Shown in pieces: positions 35,477 to 48,000 of a stretch of 64,000 nt of DNA. Both the position numbers and the translations under genes were made by a program. The stretch comes from Codonopsis lanceolata (Eukaryota > Streptophyta > Magnoliopsida > Asterales > Campanulaceae). Each line of letters starts with the position of its first letter. The first letter of the stretch is position 1. The stretch is from assembly GCA_013146195.2 (NCBI GenBank), contig CM028379.1:88393401-88457400 (forward strand), read 5' to 3'. The notes beneath the pieces are model-generated. The model did not search any database, was not told where the DNA came from, and saw only the letters and a program-made list of their open reading frames with translations.

Positions 35477-35581
35477 AGCGTTTATTTTCATCGCAAGCTC
35501 GCCTTCTGCTCAGCCTTTTGATCTTCCTTTTGCTCAATTTTCCACTCTTTTGCCAGATAAGATCTTTGCTTTTGTCTAAAA

Positions 35582-37164
35582 ATGGCCGCACCAGCCCATA
35601 CAGCTTTAGAAATGGAAATTTATGAGAATGCCTTGGATTTTTGGGTCCTCTCCCTGCGGTCAGATGAGCGGGACTGGTTCGAACATATTTATAGGTACAT
35701 GTGTCTGCTGTCATGGCGGACCCTTTATATCAATTGGGATATGATGAGGGGAGCCTCTAGATTTTGGTCAGCTCAGGACCATCTCTTTAATTTTGGCATG
35801 AATGAGATGTGCCCCACCTTCGAAGAATTCTGTGCCATGGTAGGGATGACCGCTGCTGGACCTATTGTCGTGCCTTCTCCACGTAGGCGTCCATATATGG
35901 CTATAAGGGATCTTTTTTGACACAACCAGCGCAGCTACTCCAGGTTTTTACAATGATGTAAACTTTGATCTGACCGTCCTTCCTGGTGCCTTTACGGAGT
36001 ACAGGGAGGATGACCCACAATATCTGCGATTCCGGCTGTCGTCTCTTTTTCTTTACCTCATGGGGCGATACATGCTGGTGGGCCGACACAGGTATATTGA
36101 CGTATGGGTCATGGACCTGTTATTGCAGGCTCGGGATCGCCGGGTGAATATTATACCGGTGACTCTGCCGGAGACCCTGTCTGACCTGGATGCCTATTGC
36201 GAGTGGCGATGAGCTTTTCCCTTCAAGTAGCCATCTTCTGATTCATATGTGGTTAGAGGAGCACTTCAATTGGGTGATGGGCCCAGTGCCGGCGGGAGCA
36301 AGGTATGATCCAGGGGCTTTATGGCTCTCGTGGTCATTATACCAAGACGAATTTCTCGGAGTCCGTTTGGTTGAGAATTTCTTGTGCAGAGGCTCCATGG
36401 AAATAATATGGGTCATCAGCTACTGGCAGATCCACCGCTTCTTCCAGTGTACCGGGGTCTATGCCCAGGTTATTTTGCCGGGTATCGAGCGCACCTCCTT
36501 TTATCGGGCGGACAAGGTCTTGCGCCAATTTGGCGGGGAGCAAATCATTCCTGATCCAAGGCCCCCTGTGGCTGAGGAGCTGGATATGGATAGGGATCTG
36601 GGCACCCTTATCCATAATATATGCCAGGTTGACTATGACTTGCTGGAGCAGGCTTATGTCTATTCTGACTATATGCTCCTGTCCCACGAATATCTGTCGT
36701 GGGTTATTGTGGCTGCTGAGGGGCCTTCTCGCATGATTAGGCGAGCACTGAGGTGGATGCTGGGCCGACGAATAACCAGCCGTCTTGACGCTCGCCTGAT
36801 GGAGATAGGCGAGGATATAGAGAGCTCGGGTCTAGTGGTTCCTCAGGCCTTGCAGGAGGACTTTAGGCGGGTTCACGGCCTTGGCGCCCGGATGGCTCCT
36901 GATCCAAATGAGGCAGGTCCTAGCAATGCACCTCCTCGTTTGAGCAATGCCAGCCGGCGGAGCAATCTCCCGCAAGCTGATGAAGCTGTCCCTCGTCAAA
37001 CTGGCAGACGGAGTACTGCCCACAGGGATGATGGTGCTGGTCCGAGCAACACGGCTATCCAGGATAATGGGGATGCTGATGATAAAGAAGATGAAGACAC
37101 CTTTGGGGGTTCTCATGCTGGTGAGATTGGGGCTTCTTCAGCGCCTCGCAGAAGGAGTATATAG
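35582..37164 (+). pseudogene. DUF7745-like (plant mobile domain relative) gene, opposite-strand passenger of the Tat element
   Basis: ATG 35582 in a good context (aaaATGGCC) after a CT-rich leader. Three consecutive frames make one protein of about 525 residues: 35582-35920, then about 35920-36190, then 36190-37164. The frameshifts lie at a T7 run (about 35913) and near 36190. Motifs resemble DUF7745/PMD proteins: FNFGMNEMCPTFEEFCAMVG near residue 75, later HLLIHMWLEEHF and KVLRQFGGEQIIPDP, then a Gly/Ser/Asp-rich tail (GDADDKEDED). No intron is needed. The gene converges with pol, its stop lying 449 bp from the pol stop. The second Tat copy keeps its 3' end on the corresponding strand. Family assignment is from memory of the domain pattern. 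Confidence 0.65.
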
Positions 37165-37612
37165 GCATGGCTAGGCGGATGCCGCAGACATTAATGGATC
37201 GCTTTGGGGCTTAAGCTGCAAATAAAGGATTGTTGGGGGAAACAAGGGGGATAGAGGTAGCAATTAATAGATAGAATGTACATGCATCAATGCATAATCT
37301 AAAATATCTTAGGCAGTTATTCCCAAGTTGCACCATAGGACCTGTTATCATATTATATTTTGATATTTTTTGCTAGCTCTGTCATGGTTTTTCTTTTTCT
37401 TTGTCAGTCAAAGCTCTGCATTTGCTGAAGACTTTGGCAGGCTGGAGATCGGATGCTCTGGACTCAGAAAATGCATTCCCTTCCTTTTTTTTCCCGATTT
37501 CTCTTTCTTTTTTTTTTCTTTTTGTTTTGTGCTCTAAGTTTTTGCCTAGGCCGCCCTTTCGGATTTTCAACCTAGCGAGCTGGAGAGGGAAGTAACTACC
37601 AGATATATCGGC
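37165..37612 (-). other. Convergent 3' region between pol and the DUF7745-like gene
   Basis: Non-coding. It contains 'gccgccctttcggattttc' near 37550, also found (in reverse and duplicated) at 62040-62180 in the other Tat copy. Confidence 0.6.
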
Positions 37613-39757
37613 TCAAGCATAGTACCTTTTGAGCTTATCGAGGTTGAAGGGCTGAACAAGATCCTCCTTTTCTTGGTTCGTGATGAACAAGTCTCATCCC
37701 AGGTGATTTCCATTTTTCTCTAGTATCAACATAACTAGGGGGTTTTCTCGAAGTACCAGGTCTCCGACTTGGATGTCGCGGCCTTTGAATTTTTTATTGA
37801 ATGCTCGAGCAATTCGCCTTTGATATGCTCGAGTGTGCTCTAGGGCCAGCAGTCGTCGTTCATCAATTAGGGCTAATTCTTCGTATCACCCTTTGACCCA
37901 GTCAATTTCTGATATGTCGGATTCCATCATTACACTTAATGACGGGAATTCAATTTCTATGGGCAGCACCGCCTCCATGTCGTCGGCTAGAGAGTAAAAA
38001 GTAGCCCCAGTGGGTGTGCGAATTGAAGTGCGGTAGCCCCAAAGGGCTAATAGCAATTTTTATGCCAGTCTCTTTCTGTATCAACCATTTTTCTGATAAA
38101 ATTCTACAGTGTTTTATTGGCTGCTTCAACGGCACCGTTGGCTTGTGGTCGGTAGGGGGAGGATTTATGCCTTTGAACCTTGAATTCGTCGAGTAGACGA
38201 TTCACGTCCCCTTCAAAGTGTGTGCCGTTGTCAGAGATAATCTCGAAAGGCACTCTGTATCGATATATGATATTGGTCCGGATGAACTCGGACACCTTTC
38301 GAGCATTTAGAATCTTGTAGGAAGAGGCTTCCACCCATTTCGTGAAGTAGTCCACGGCTACCAAAACGTATTCGTGGCCATTGGATCGCTTCGGGTGAAT
38401 TTGGCCTATGACGTCGATTCCCCAAGTTGAAAAGGTACAGGGGGCTGTGGAGTTATATAAGATATGCGGGGGCACGTGCTGCAGATTTGCGAAACGCTGG
38501 CATTTGTCGCAATGGCGTACCCACCGAATACAGTCGGTTTCTAGTGTACCCCGATAGTATCCCTGCCGGATGACCTTTTTTTATAACATGTGCCCGTTCA
38601 TGTGGGGCCCGCAAGTACCACCATGAAGCTGGTCCATGATTTGCTCGAATTTTGCTTGGTCGACGCATAATAGATTTAGGCCCTGATAATGCCTCTTGTA
38701 CAGGCTGCCACCACTAAATACGAATTGCGATGCCCATCTCCATAGGGAAACCTTCCCTCTTTTGTCTAAGCTAGGAGGATAGACTCCTTTCTGAAGCAGA
38801 TTTATTATATCTGAATACCAAGGCTCGTGATCTGTTTCAGGAGCGCCATTGAATTTGAAGAAGTATGCCGGAGTGACTTTTTTCCCAACTACAAATGGCT
38901 CGACATTGGTTTCTGCGGGAATTTTGACCAATGATGTTAGAGTGGCCAAGGCATCGGCAAATTGATTTCTATCTCGCGGCAAGTAATGAAACGAGATATT
39001 ATCTAATTTAGTGGCGAGTGCCGTCAACTTGGCGTGATAGAGCTGCAGCCGGGGATCTTGGGTCTTCCACTTCCCTTCGACTTGATTTATGATTAGGGCG
39101 GAGTCGTCGTAGACTTCCAAGTCTTTGGCTCCTTTTTGGAGGGCTTCTTGTAGACCAGCAATATGATTATTCAGCGGTATTGTTCGAGCATTCGAACTCC
39201 AACCTTATGGCCAACGGAGTGTGGGAATCTACCGGGTCGATTAGCAAGATTCCTATGCCAAAACCTCTTTTATTTGCGGCTCCGTCAAAGAAAATTTGGC
39301 AGCTGGTGTCGTGGTCAATAATTTCTAGGACACCTTGGTCTAGGAAACCGGGCTCAGCTGCATCTTCTGCTTCTAGAGGCAGATCGGCCAAATTTTCTAC
39401 GATTACGCTGCCTTTGATAGATTTGAGAGTGGCATAGGTGATGTCAAACTCGTTGAGGATAAATGACCATTTAGCCAGTCGGCTGAAAAGTGATGGCTTG
39501 CCGAAGATGTATTTTATAGGATCCATCTTGGAGATGAGTTTGATGGATCGTCCTTGCAGATAGGTTTTGAGCCTTTGCGTTGCCCAGACTAAGCTGGTGC
39601 GACTTTTCTGCAATGCTGAATAATTTAGCTCACTTCCTTGCAGCTTCTTACTTATGAAGTAGATGACATTTTCAATGTAGGAATTTTCTTTTTCTTGGGC
39701 AAGCATAACCCCTACTGACGTGTCTATGACTCTTAAATATAGGAGGAGAGGTTGAAA
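37613..39757 (-). pseudogene. Tat pol: RNase H, archaeal-type RNase H, integrase
   Basis: Minus-strand order: end of the reverse transcriptase/first RNase H (DTSVGVMLAQE, VIYFISKKLQG), then a second, archaeal-type RNase H (IFFDGAANKRGFGIGILL, SNNTAE, DSALIINQVEGKW, RNQFADALATL), the integrase zinc-binding region (HCDKCQRF), the integrase core (WGIDVIG, ISDNGTHFEGD, NGAVEAANK) and a C-terminus ending LKRYYA with TGA at 37615-37613. The second RNase H is a hallmark of Tat elements. Frameshifts near 39165, 38580 and 38060 break it. The copy is cut at about 39757 inside the reverse transcriptase/RNase H region. Confidence 0.85.
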
Positions 39758-40526
39758 TCATCTAGAGCCATAATTCTTTCACATAATTCATTAAATAATC
39801 CAACATGATTGGCATGGCAGCTACTTAGAGGTTGAAATCATCTTGAGCCATAACTTCTTCAACACATTCTCAATTTTGATACTTTGCTTTAAGTCATGCA
39901 TGTCGGCGGTATGCCCAATTTTCTCCCGCAATTAAAGAGTCTCTTCGTTTATGCGCATCTCTCTTTTGATGAATTTGTCGATAAGAGTTATGGGTTTTTT
40001 GTTAATCGTGTGTTTTTACAAGAGTTTTAAGTAAGTATACTCTATAGATTCTACTTTAGGGTTTTTTTTTTTGCAGTGGAGAGAATGAGGGAGATCGGAG
40101 AAAGAGTTTGGCTAGAGTTGAAGGAGGACGGTGCCAGAGCTGTGATACGCGTGACTAGAGTGGGAAGGGTTTGGGCTGAAGATGGCGGCTGCTATGGTGG
40201 AGCTGGAGATGGCAGCTATAACGGTGGAGCCTGAGATGGGAACTTGCTCCAGGAGAAGAGAGAAGGAGAGGGTGTGAGATTAGGGTTTTTACTTGTAATA
40301 CATTTACTCCTTCACCAAATAAGGGAAATGACATATGGTTTCTCATAAGGTTTCTATATAGTTATCCATTTTGGGTTGTGAAGCGTGGAACAACTTATTT
40401 GAATAAAATTTTATTTAGAATTCTATGTGTGCTTCTGGGCTAAAACAATCAATCTACATGGAAGTTGGCTTTATGATGTTGCTAGAAATTGGGTAAGAAA
40501 TTAGTGCTAGAATAAGAAAGGGGAAG
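39758..40526. other. Spacer; coding-like stretch of unknown origin
   Basis: A ~68-bp direct duplication starts 'aggttgaaatcatct' (39749 and 39817). The minus strand 40000-39830 reads as a charged helix-like peptide (FIKREMRINEE..LREKIG) with one internal stop. I cannot assign it. Nothing else is recognised. Confidence 0.35.
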
Positions 40527-41756
40527 TATTGATTCCTATAGTTCTAGATTTGGTTGAGTCATCTTCTGATTCTATTGTACAGTGGCTAAAAGGTCTGTGT
40601 ACCGATTAGTGTGACAACTATCTTAGAATCAAAGTTGTTTAGAACTATTTAGTGTTAGTTTAGGCGCGGTTTTGCAAGCTTCTTCAGCAGCCTTGGAAGA
40701 ACAGCAGACTTGGAAGTCTCCTCAAAGTACGAAAAATCAAAAATAGCCAAATCATGAAATTATGACACGTACACCTATCCAGATATTTTCGAAAATATCT
40801 AGTCATCATGTCTTTATCAGATTTCACTTTAAAGAAGTCAACTCTGCATGCTGACAACTGTCCAGACTGTCTCCTGAAACATGAAGACTGAAGACATTAC
40901 CCTTTTTGGCTAAGAAGACTTTCCAAGCTGCAGAACCTGCAATCTGAAACCTTACTCAAATTGGGAATGTTCTCTTTAAACACTGCATCTCTGATGACTG
41001 TGGCTCTTACATCTCCCAAAGCGCCGAATTGCATTCAATGCAATAGAACGTTGGACACAGCCCTCTCTGTCTCAGTCCAACGGTCCAAAGATCTCTTCCA
41101 CGTATTTATTCAAGACTTGAAGATCTGAAAAAAATACTCTTGCGCATTAAACTCTCAAGCTTCATCTTCAACACACAAGCATTCAAGAGATCAAAGGACA
41201 AGGACTAACACTTCACCAAACTTTCTGAAGCTGCAGATCTGCCCATCTTAAATTTATTTCAGCTTCATTTAGTTTGTTTATTTTAAACTGTTCTTTACAT
41301 CAGCACGTGTGAGAACAATTAATCCTTGATTGTTTCTCTCACCTTTATACACTTGGTTAAAAACTTATTTTGTACACGATCCATTAGAGATCTTACTCAT
41401 AAACCTAGTGGATAAACAAGTGCACTTTTAAAATCCAAAGCTAACCACTTTGGTAGTGGACGTAGTACTATTCACAGTACGAACCACTTCAAATCGATGT
41501 GTTCTGTTTGAATCTGTTCTTATAGTTTCTATTTACTGCTTACTGATCTAGAACCCCTTCTGAATCAGTACATCTTTAGCAGACTTCTAGTCAGTTTATA
41601 AGCTCTTCAGTTTCCGCTGCTTTAACACTTCTAATTAAATCTTCTTAAGAAATCACCAAGAAGTGTTTACGAAAAGTTTTTAATAAAAACATAACTAGGC
41701 TATTCAACCCCCCCCCCCCCTTTCTAGTCTAGATTGAGCCTATTTTGGGACCAACA
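40527..41756 (+). mobile_element. Diverged Sirevirus-type solo LTR
   Basis: It begins tattgattcctatagttcta, a decayed form of the Sirevirus start, and shares 'ttttgtacacgatccatta', 'ggtagtggacgtag' and the end 'ctattcaacccc...gggaccaaca' with the LTRs at 16037 and 34277. Flanking 5-mers ggaag and tgaag agree at four bases. A C13 run lies at 41708-41720. No internal region. Confidence 0.8.
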
Positions 41757-43807
41757 TGAAGAAAATGGGTAAGAAATTAGGGTTGGAATTAGAAGGGGAA
41801 ATTGGGAAAAATGGAAAAGGCTCATGTGCCAAGGCCAAGCTGGTTTCCAAACTAGGATAATAGGTTAGACGTTAGTGTTTTACGGGTTTTAAACGGAAAG
41901 TATCAATGGTGATTAATTTGTGAAATATTGAGTATGTACTTTGATTGACTCGGTACAATGGGTATCAAAAGCGAAAATCGGGTAAAGTTAGTGTACCAAA
42001 AGTGATATTATCCCAAAATGTAACATCATATACCATTATGGGACAAACATTAGGCTTGGGGTGCATTATGCGATTTGGTGGATACTTTCGGGGGAAATTG
42101 TAATTTGGCCATATAATTATTTTTGGATAATTGAAACAATTATTTCTTATTTTTATTTAAAAACATATTTTAAATACTAAATGGTTAACTAAATAATGAA
42201 GTTATAAATAAATCCCTGCATCCCAAGCAAAATGACGAAAATAATCTTCATTTGACATGCACATACCATTTCCCGTTACTATGTTTAGCACCTTTACATG
42301 GGAGAGGGCAAAGTATGACAAATAGGAAAAATAAGTTATGAAAGTGAGACACTTCATAGGTTGGGGTCCAATGTGAGATTTAGTGTGTAATTTTGGGAGC
42401 TAATCATATTTTGGCACCATCGAAATTAGTCTAAAATACAAAATTTCCCCCTAAAGTATCCACCAAATTCACTTTGGCCCTCAACGTAATTTTGTAGCAT
42501 TTCCATATTTCATGTCAAATTTGGTGATTGAGATATCACGTCTGGTAATCGTAGTGATAGACATGGTGGTGAATAATATTTAAGATTGTGAATTTGTTCC
42601 AATCAAACCACGATAATATTAACATTGCGGATGATAATTTTTTTGGAGTTGAAGCTAGGGACGATGAATACGGATTGAACCATGGCGTGCCTCATCATTG
42701 TCGTATACATCTATGAGTGGTTCAAATATGAGTTTTAAAATTCATTGTCTATACTTGTGTATTGTGTTGTATGAGATAAAAGGGTGAAATGAATTGAGGA
42801 ATTTGGTCATTCAACATCGGTGGCTGTGACAACTTTAATTTTTGGTGGGTTCTTATACGTGGTGACCCTGACAACCAAGTGCGATTCTATGATCTTGAGT
42901 TCTATCTCGCAGATTTTTGATATGATTCCGCTCTATTTTTATTTATTTTTCTATATATACAAATTTGAATAAAATATTCATACACTCTTGAGTTTTATCT
43001 CACTTAAATTTACATAATAGAGGTCATTGCTGAAGGAGAAATTGAGAAAGCATATTTCGAGAAGAAAAAAAAGAAGTTTCTCTTTAGGTGATAAAAGAAG
43101 ACAAAATGTTCCCAAAAATGACCAAAATCTCCTACACGTGAAATACCATGTGCACTTTAATGTCAGATTGATAACCTTTGTCATAGCTAGGGGGTAAACT
43201 AGAAAAAAAGTTATAAAATGCGATATAAAAATGACACAAAACTTAGATTGAGTGGTAAAGTGGGACTTTATCGATACTTTGAGGAAATTTGGTATTTTTT
43301 AGTGTAAGCATATACTTTGGGGTTGGATATTTGATTTTTCTAACACAATATATTATTTTCTAAAGAGAATTATAAATTTCATAAACTACAAAAGCAAAGT
43401 CTTCAACTACAATGTGTTTATCTAAGATAGTAAGTTTTAATTGTTTTCAATTACACCAATAGAAGTGAATGAATTCATGTTTTGGTATTAAAAAAAGATA
43501 TTTAAAATAACTGACAAAAAAGACAAATGTGTAGGATAAGTTGTTATACAATGACTAAAACTTAAATTATAAATGAACGAAAAACAATTTATTAGAAAAG
43601 CTTAACACACAACAACACAATTTATAAGTATAAAAAATTGTAAGGATTAAAGCACACAAAATCCAATAATTAAAAGTAAACAAAAAAAGAAGAAGAAGGA
43701 ATTAGCAAATCAATTTTAAAAAAATATTAACACCATGTACATTCATCACGTGCAACACACCTAAACTTTACTAGTAATATAGAAAAATGCTATTAAACAT
43801 GACCATA
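41757..43807. other. AT-rich spacer, no gene recognised
   Basis: Apart from the foldback at 42073-42468, I see only short frames without family motifs. The first ~45 bp resemble the sequence just left of the solo LTR (40490-40525). Confidence 0.4.
42073..42468. repeat. 27-bp inverted repeat pair, candidate MITE/foldback
   Basis: The left arm 42073-42099 (atttggtggatactttcggg...) and right arm 42442-42468 match in reverse complement at 26 of 27 positions, separated by 342 bp of non-coding sequence. A partial third copy of the motif lies near 43270. No clear target duplication could be fixed. Confidence 0.6.
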
Positions 43808-43969
43808 CCTCATCCTCGCTTCTTGCATTGCCAAGCTGAGCTATCTTCACAAAAATGAGTGTTGAGTCCAGGAAATCCCAGTGAGCCATAATTGACTGAT
43901 TCAACTGAATAAGCATAAACATTGAACTCCCACCAGTCAGAGCGGTGCTCCTTCAGAAACTTATAGTAG
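43808..43969 (-). pseudogene. HD-ZIP III-like (START region) gene fragment
   Basis: The minus strand reads YKFLKEHRSDWWEFNVYAYS followed by SVNYGSLGFPG. HD-ZIP III leaf- and vascular-patterning regulators (REVOLUTA/PHABULOSA family) carry FLREHRSEW-type sequence with ...AYSA and a Pro-Gly turn in this region, so most positions agree. The fragment loses similarity after PGLNTHF and stops at TGA near 43810. Its upstream side is cut exactly by the Tork LTR at 43970. I infer an old gene fragment or pseudogene into which the copia element inserted. No other exon of the gene was found in the window. Confidence 0.6.
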
Positions 43970-44841
43970 TGTAGAGAATATAGGATGCTTACAGAACCAA
44001 TTCGGAACCACACCAAATCATCATTACATGACTTTGTAACAATACCCGTTTTTGACTTTGTCAGTAGACTTACAATATACCAAAGTTGAAGAGTAATGGC
44101 GCACAATTAATAAAATGTTAACAATCCTATATAGCCAAGGAATCACCTGCAACACACAAATATAACAAGGAAAAATATAGAGGAAATTGTAATGGAGTAT
44201 CCTTGACTCAACGGAGCCTAAATCGAATCTGTCCAGGGCTTATAATGCCTAGGCTCAGATCCCCATCGGCTATACACAAAGTATACCAGTCCAACCAAAA
44301 TAATTCACTACCGGAAAGGCAATCTTCCAAGGATTTCCCAACAGTGAAGACCAATCCTAGCTTTCCAACAGAAAACACACAAAACCCGATTAACCACTCC
44401 CCCCTCATAGAACACTCGATTCAGGGGCCTTTAGAACTCAGTGTTTCCCTTCACAAAACCTCACCACTCACAGCTTTAAGAAGTAGAAAAGAAGCAGAAG
44501 AGAGAGAGAGCACAAAGAGAGAGATCAGTCGGCTTTACCCGATTGTGTGTGTGTGTATCATGTTCTTCCAAGGTGCGAGATAAAGGGAGTATATATAGTG
44601 CCAAGCCACGACAATTAGTCACGAAGAATCAGCCGGAGGAGCAATCAACGAGCTGATGGATAAGAAGTAAGGAAGGAACCGGATCTTTCGGGGTTCATAG
44701 AGGTAGCCCCCCAAAAATTAACCGAAGACCAAAGTGAGCAGCAAGAAAAGGTAACTAAAGAGAGGGAAATGGGCGGGTCATGGGTTTTGGGTTGCTGGGT
44801 TGGGCTTCCTAAGTGGGCTTCCCAAACAGGCCAAGTCAACA
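43970..44841 (-). repeat. Tork-like 3' LTR
   Basis: tgtagagaatatagg...ccaagtcaaca. The minus-strand TATA box (actatatatac) lies near 44590-44600. A purine tract (aaggtggagattgtaag on the minus strand) follows at 44842-44858. Confidence 0.85.
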
Positions 44842-45049
44842 CTTACAATCTCCACCTTAGAACAAGTATCGGGACAATCATATTGAACTCATAGACATAA
44901 GTAGGGAACATTATAGCCTATCTTGAACTTGATCTAACACAAAGAAGAAAACAAAAACGGGAGGCAAATTTTCACAAAGAAAAATTGTAAAAGGGAAAAA
45001 ACTCACTTTCCAAACACAAAGTAAGGAAACAGAGACACGAAGCATGCAA

Positions 45050-48000
45050 TCAACCACCGGTATCAAAATTCATATTTTTTAAGCATGTTTGATATTTTAA
45101 CACATGTAAGCATTTAGTATTCATATCCGCAGGATTATAGTGAGACATAATTTTTTTCAAGTAAGATAAAACCTTTTTCAATCAAGTTTCTCAAGTAATG
45201 AAAACGAACATCTATATGTTTGGTTATATCATGAAAAACAGGGTTTTTTCAAAGTTGAATTCCCGACTAACTGTCAGAAAAAACTACAACTTTATCCTTT
45301 AGAAAACCAATTTCAGTTATTAATTCTTTCAACTAAGTCGCTTCTTTAAAAGCTTCAGTTAAAACAACAAATTCAGACTCGGTAGTAGACAATGCAGCAA
45401 TGGGCTGTAATTGAGATTTCCAACTAACACATGAACAAAACAAAGAGAACACATAAGAGGTAGTAGACTTCCTACTATCTCTATCATTAGCATAGTTAGA
45501 ATCCACATAACCTTTTAATTTAACACCTTCATTGTATTTGGAGAATTTCAAGCCATAATTCACAGAATAACCAAGATATTTAAGAAGCCATTTGACTGCT
45601 TCCCAATAAGGCATACCAGGGTCGGACATGTATCTACTCCAGCAACTAATAGCATAAGCTATATCAGGTCTAGTGCTAACCATAAGATACATAATAGAAC
45701 CAATCGCATTAGAATAAGACACTTTCTTTATTTGTTTTTTATCAAAATAAGTTTGGGGAGGCTGAGTTTTACAAAGGATGAAATGTCATCCTAAAGGCAC
45801 ATCAACAGATTTAGCATCCTCCATCCTAAATTTACTCAAAATCTTTTCCACATAAGAAATTTGAATTAAGAGTAATAGTGGAGTTCTTTCTATCCCTAAT
45901 AATGTTCATTCCCAAAATCTTTTTAGCATCTCCTATATCTTTCATGTCAAAATTCGCACTAAGACAATTCTGCACATTTTCAATTGATTTAGTACAAGGA
46001 CTGATAATCAGCATATCATCAACATAAATCAATAGGAACACAAAAGTAGAAGAGTTGGCTTTAAAATACAAACAATGATCATATGGGCTACGAGTGAATT
46101 TTAAAGACAACATACACATATCAAACTTTTTGTTCCACATTCTAGGAGATTGTTTCAAACCATACAAAGATTTTTTCAATAAACACACATAGTCAGGATT
46201 TCTCTTATCAGTAAAGCCTATGGGTTGTCTCATGTAAATTTTTTCATCCAAGTCACCATGTAAAAACGCAGTTTACACATCCATTTGTTTTAATTCTCAA
46301 TTAAACTGAGCAACTAAAGCAAGCATGACTCTTACCGTAGTAAATTTGACAACTGGAGCAAAAATTTCTTTCTAATCTATCCCCTTTTTTTGAGTAAACT
46401 CTTTAGCAAACCAAACGTGGTTTAAATCTAACAGTCTCATTCTCAGTCTTAACCTTAAACAACCATTTGCAAGCAACAAGAGAACATGTTTTAGGTTGAG
46501 GGACCAAGGTCCATGTTTGGTTAAGATGCAACGAGTTCATTTCATCTTTCATAGCATTTAACCACTTAGCAGAATGAGAAGACTTTAAAGCATCATTGTA
46601 AGATTTAGGTTCATCACAATTGTCAAGAGATTCAAAAATACTAAACACAAAAAATGTCATTTGAAAATCATTAAGTCTAGATGGTTTCCTAACTTCCCAT
46701 CTAGGTCGATCCCTAGCCAGTTGGTAGTTATCTAGATTTTCTATTTCCAGGACATGCTCATTCTCCACATTTTCATCATCTTCATTGTGTTCAATTTCAA
46801 CATGTTCATTCTCATGATCAATTTCAACATTTTCAATTGGCACATTAGTATCATTAACATGGGGTTGCTCCACCGTAATTGAAGCCGGGGGAAGGGGAAC
46901 ATCATTAACATGTATAGGTTGAGCATGAATCAAGCAAGGAAATTCAAGTTCATTAAAGACAACATCCCTACTTATTATGGTTTTAAAGCCATGTTCCTCT
47001 TTTAACCAAAGCCTATAACCCTTCACACCCTCTGGGTACCTTCAAAGCACACACCTAGCACCCCTAGGTTCAAGTTTGTCATATCTTTGATGTGCATAAG
47101 CCGCATAACCGAACACCCTCATATGGGAGATATCAATCTTTTTGCCCGTAAAGACCGCTTCAGGGCATCTACCATGTAAAGGCACAAAGGGAAACCTATT
47201 GATGATATAGGCGACAGTTACAACTTCCTCTCCCTAAAACCATTTGGAGAGACCCGAGGTATTAAGCATAGCCCTAACTCTTTCCAAAAGAGTCCTATTC
47301 ATACGCTCGGTAACACCATTTTGTTTCGGGTTAAAGGGAATAGTTTTGTGTCGACCAATACCATTTATAGCACATAGTTCATCAAACTCATGATTACATA
47401 ATTCTAACACATTATCAGTCCTATGCATTTTGATTTTCTTTCCTGTTTGATTTTCAATAAAAACTTTCCAATTTTAAAAAATTTCAAACGAATCAGATTT
47501 GTTTCTCATTAAGAAAACCCATACTTTTCGTGAAAAGTCATCAATGATGGATAGAAAATACTTATTGCCACCTTGAGTTGGCACACTAGAAGGCCCCCAT
47601 ACATCGGCATGTATGTAGTCAAGGAATGTCTTACTAGAATGCTTTCCTAGGAAAAGGGGTGGAAAACTAACTTTATGATGCTTGCTCTTAATACAAGTAT
47701 CACGAAAAGGTAAATCAGATAATTTTTCATTTCCAAAAACACCCGTTTTTTTGCAAAATTTCTAACTCTTTATTAATCATGAGTCCTAGTCTCTTATGCC
47801 ACAAACTCGCTTTATCCTCTTTAACGACATTAGCATAAATCTTAGAAGTTGACATAGGTAAAGCACATCAAACATATAAATTTCGATGTTTTTTCACATT
47901 TAGCAATAACCAAAGACCCTTTTAGTATTTTCATAACACCCTTTCCCCATTTTCCTTCCAAGCCATCATCTTCTAATGAGGCACATGAAAACAAATTGCT

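Larger units (their letters stand above)
8518..39757 (-). mobile_element. Tat/Ogre-type gypsy retrotransposon, copy 1 (interrupted)
   Basis: Read on the minus strand, the right end is a broken reverse transcriptase/RNase H region, followed leftward by archaeal-type RNase H, integrase, a non-coding tail with two opposite-strand genes, a tandem array and the 3' LTR. A second RNase H, a convergent tail gene and a 157-bp satellite-like array are features of Tat/Ogre elements. The element is cut at about 39757, so its 5' LTR, gag and most of the reverse transcriptase are lost. The Sirevirus (15960-35476) is a later insertion. Without it this copy is about 11.7 kb. The plus-strand copy at 52952 shows the same layout. 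Confidence 0.85.

Noticed and set aside
44203..44583. 126-residue plus-strand frame as a gene
   Set aside because: It lies wholly within the Tork 3' LTR, antisense, with no motif.
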